Of a stretch of 64,000 nucleotides of DNA, positions 63,170 through 64,000 are shown one piece after another (positions within the stretch are counted from its first letter, which is position 1; the number at the start of each line of letters is the position of its first letter). Both the position numbers and the translations under genes were made by a program. The notes under the pieces were generated by a model. That model saw only the letters and a list, made by a program, of their open reading frames with translations, searched no databases and was not told where the DNA came from. Origin of the DNA: Coenobita brevimanus. Taxonomy: Eukaryota; Arthropoda; Malacostraca; Decapoda; Coenobitidae. The DNA is taken from contig CM064632.1 of assembly GCA_032717465.1 (NCBI GenBank), positions 27,848,314-27,912,313 of the forward strand, in the 5' to 3' direction.

Positions 63170-64000
63170 GATACACTACTGTAAAGCTGAATAGAATCGT
63201 CTGGTGGTAGCAAGAATAAAACACTGAAATATTTCTCTCGTGCTGAAGGGGTTAAAACAGCCACCGCAAACCATTCTATAAGGTGAGAAAAATCTTCCCT
63301 ATTTTATTCTTTCCACCTCCAGACGATTTTATTCAGCCTGCAAGTGGCCCCTCATCTCGTATGGCGTAACCCTCTGATGACTGAAAAAAAAGAAAAAATC
63401 TTCACTACTGTGTTTTGTTCTTACTGCCAACAGACGATTTTATTCAGAATGGGAGAGGACAGACACTACACTTAGCGGGTTAACGAAGGCCATAGATCCA
63501 ACCTCTCCAGTTCGAATATTTTGTTTCGTACGCTGAATAAAATCGTCTGGAGGCAGCAGGGATAAAATGAAAAAACGCGTCACTGGACTGAGATAGTTTA
63601 TCGTCTCAAGTTACCCCTAATGGACGGGAGACATCTTCACTATTTTATTCTTCCAACCTTCAGATGATTATCTTAGGGTTGCAAGCCCCCCCCCCACACC
63701 TGATATGGGGAGCGGAGGCGATGAATACTTTCTAAGTATCCCTGTTTGTCCTAAGAAGCGACAAAGAGGGGCCTTTTGTCTCATTTTTCTCCTTACTCTC
63801 CTCTTGTGCTCATTTGCCCTACCGCTCTTCTTGATATACCCGTGGTTTTTCCTGACTATTATTCCATAACTAATACAGTGCCATACCGTGTAGCCATATT
63901 ATGGCTTGGTGCTGATTCCTCATTGTTCCTTCAGCCTGCAAGTGGTCTGTCATCGTGTACAGGTTAGTCCTCTGATATCTTCACTATTTTTTATTCTTCC
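63170..64000. repeat. cluster of short dispersed CAGACGATTTTATTCAG repeats
   Basis: At least four copies occur in both orientations: CTGAATAGAATCGTCTGG (63189), CCAGACGATTTTATTCAGCC (63322), AACAGACGATTTTATTCAG (63430) and, inverted, CTGAATAAAATCGTCTGG (63533). A weaker copy, CTTCAGATGATTATCTTAG, lies near 63660. They alternate with GGGGTTAA/GCGGGTTAA ends, and ACTATTTTATTCTTxCCA commonly precedes the core. The family also occurs near 19364, 41224, 47040, 59409 and 60188. No gene is present in this stretch. Confidence 0.75.

Overview
The window looks like a repeat-rich, non-coding stretch of an arthropod genome, most likely a decapod crustacean. That assignment is an inference. It rests on the very high density of (GA)n, (AC)n, (TA)n and trinucleotide arrays, TTAGG-like stretches, RTE-like and CR1/L2-like LINEs, a 5S-rRNA-derived SINE, and a multicopy arthropod protein family with an N-terminal CxxC...CxxC motif. 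No bacterial operons, rRNA operon, CRISPR array or intact cellular multi-domain gene is visible. The only piece resembling a host gene is one minus-strand signal-peptide exon with a GTAAGT donor at 26997-27108.

Layout. 1-4180: partial minus-strand copy of an LTR retrotransposon (copy A), with an RTE-like LINE 3' fragment inserted in its integrase. 4181-10375: microsatellites, degenerate minisatellites, a SINE, a TTAA-bounded element and a 15-bp minisatellite. 10380-16684: a full-length plus-strand copy (copy B) of the same LTR element, with two about 750-bp LTRs and a GGCC target duplication. 16.7-26.9 kb: simple repeats, a 5S-derived SINE inside a minisatellite, an RTE-like LINE, a poly-A-punctuated tandem repeat and a tRNA-like SINE. 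26997-27108: the host exon. 28339-34577: a decayed PIF/Harbinger element whose middle is occupied by a structurally complete 3985-bp piggyBac element (29331-33315). 38.1-39.9 kb: an RTE-like LINE 3' half followed by a solo LTR of the same LTR family. 44.7-46.4 kb: a decayed copy of an unnamed multicopy gene family. 49775-50791 and 57251-57870: non-autonomous hAT elements with 8-bp target duplications. 51.8-56.45 kb: a nearly full-length CR1/L2-like LINE that split a minisatellite. 61.2-62.35 kb: a large inverted duplication of a composite SINE. The remainder up to 64 kb is a 5S-SINE tail, another LINE tail and a cluster of short dispersed repeats.

The most notable system is the LTR retrotransposon. 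Its pol order is protease, integrase (with GPY/F module), reverse transcriptase, RNase H. This is the copia-like order, but the sequences are Ty3/gypsy-type, as in the Gmr1-like clade. Its Gag capsid region resembles the SCAN domain of vertebrate zinc-finger proteins. Copy A keeps an open gag-pro-int frame while copy B keeps the open pro-int-RT-RH frame, so the family appears to encode one continuous Gag-Pol. A solo LTR shows LTR-LTR recombination. The other elements show several layers of nesting, from which relative ages can be read.
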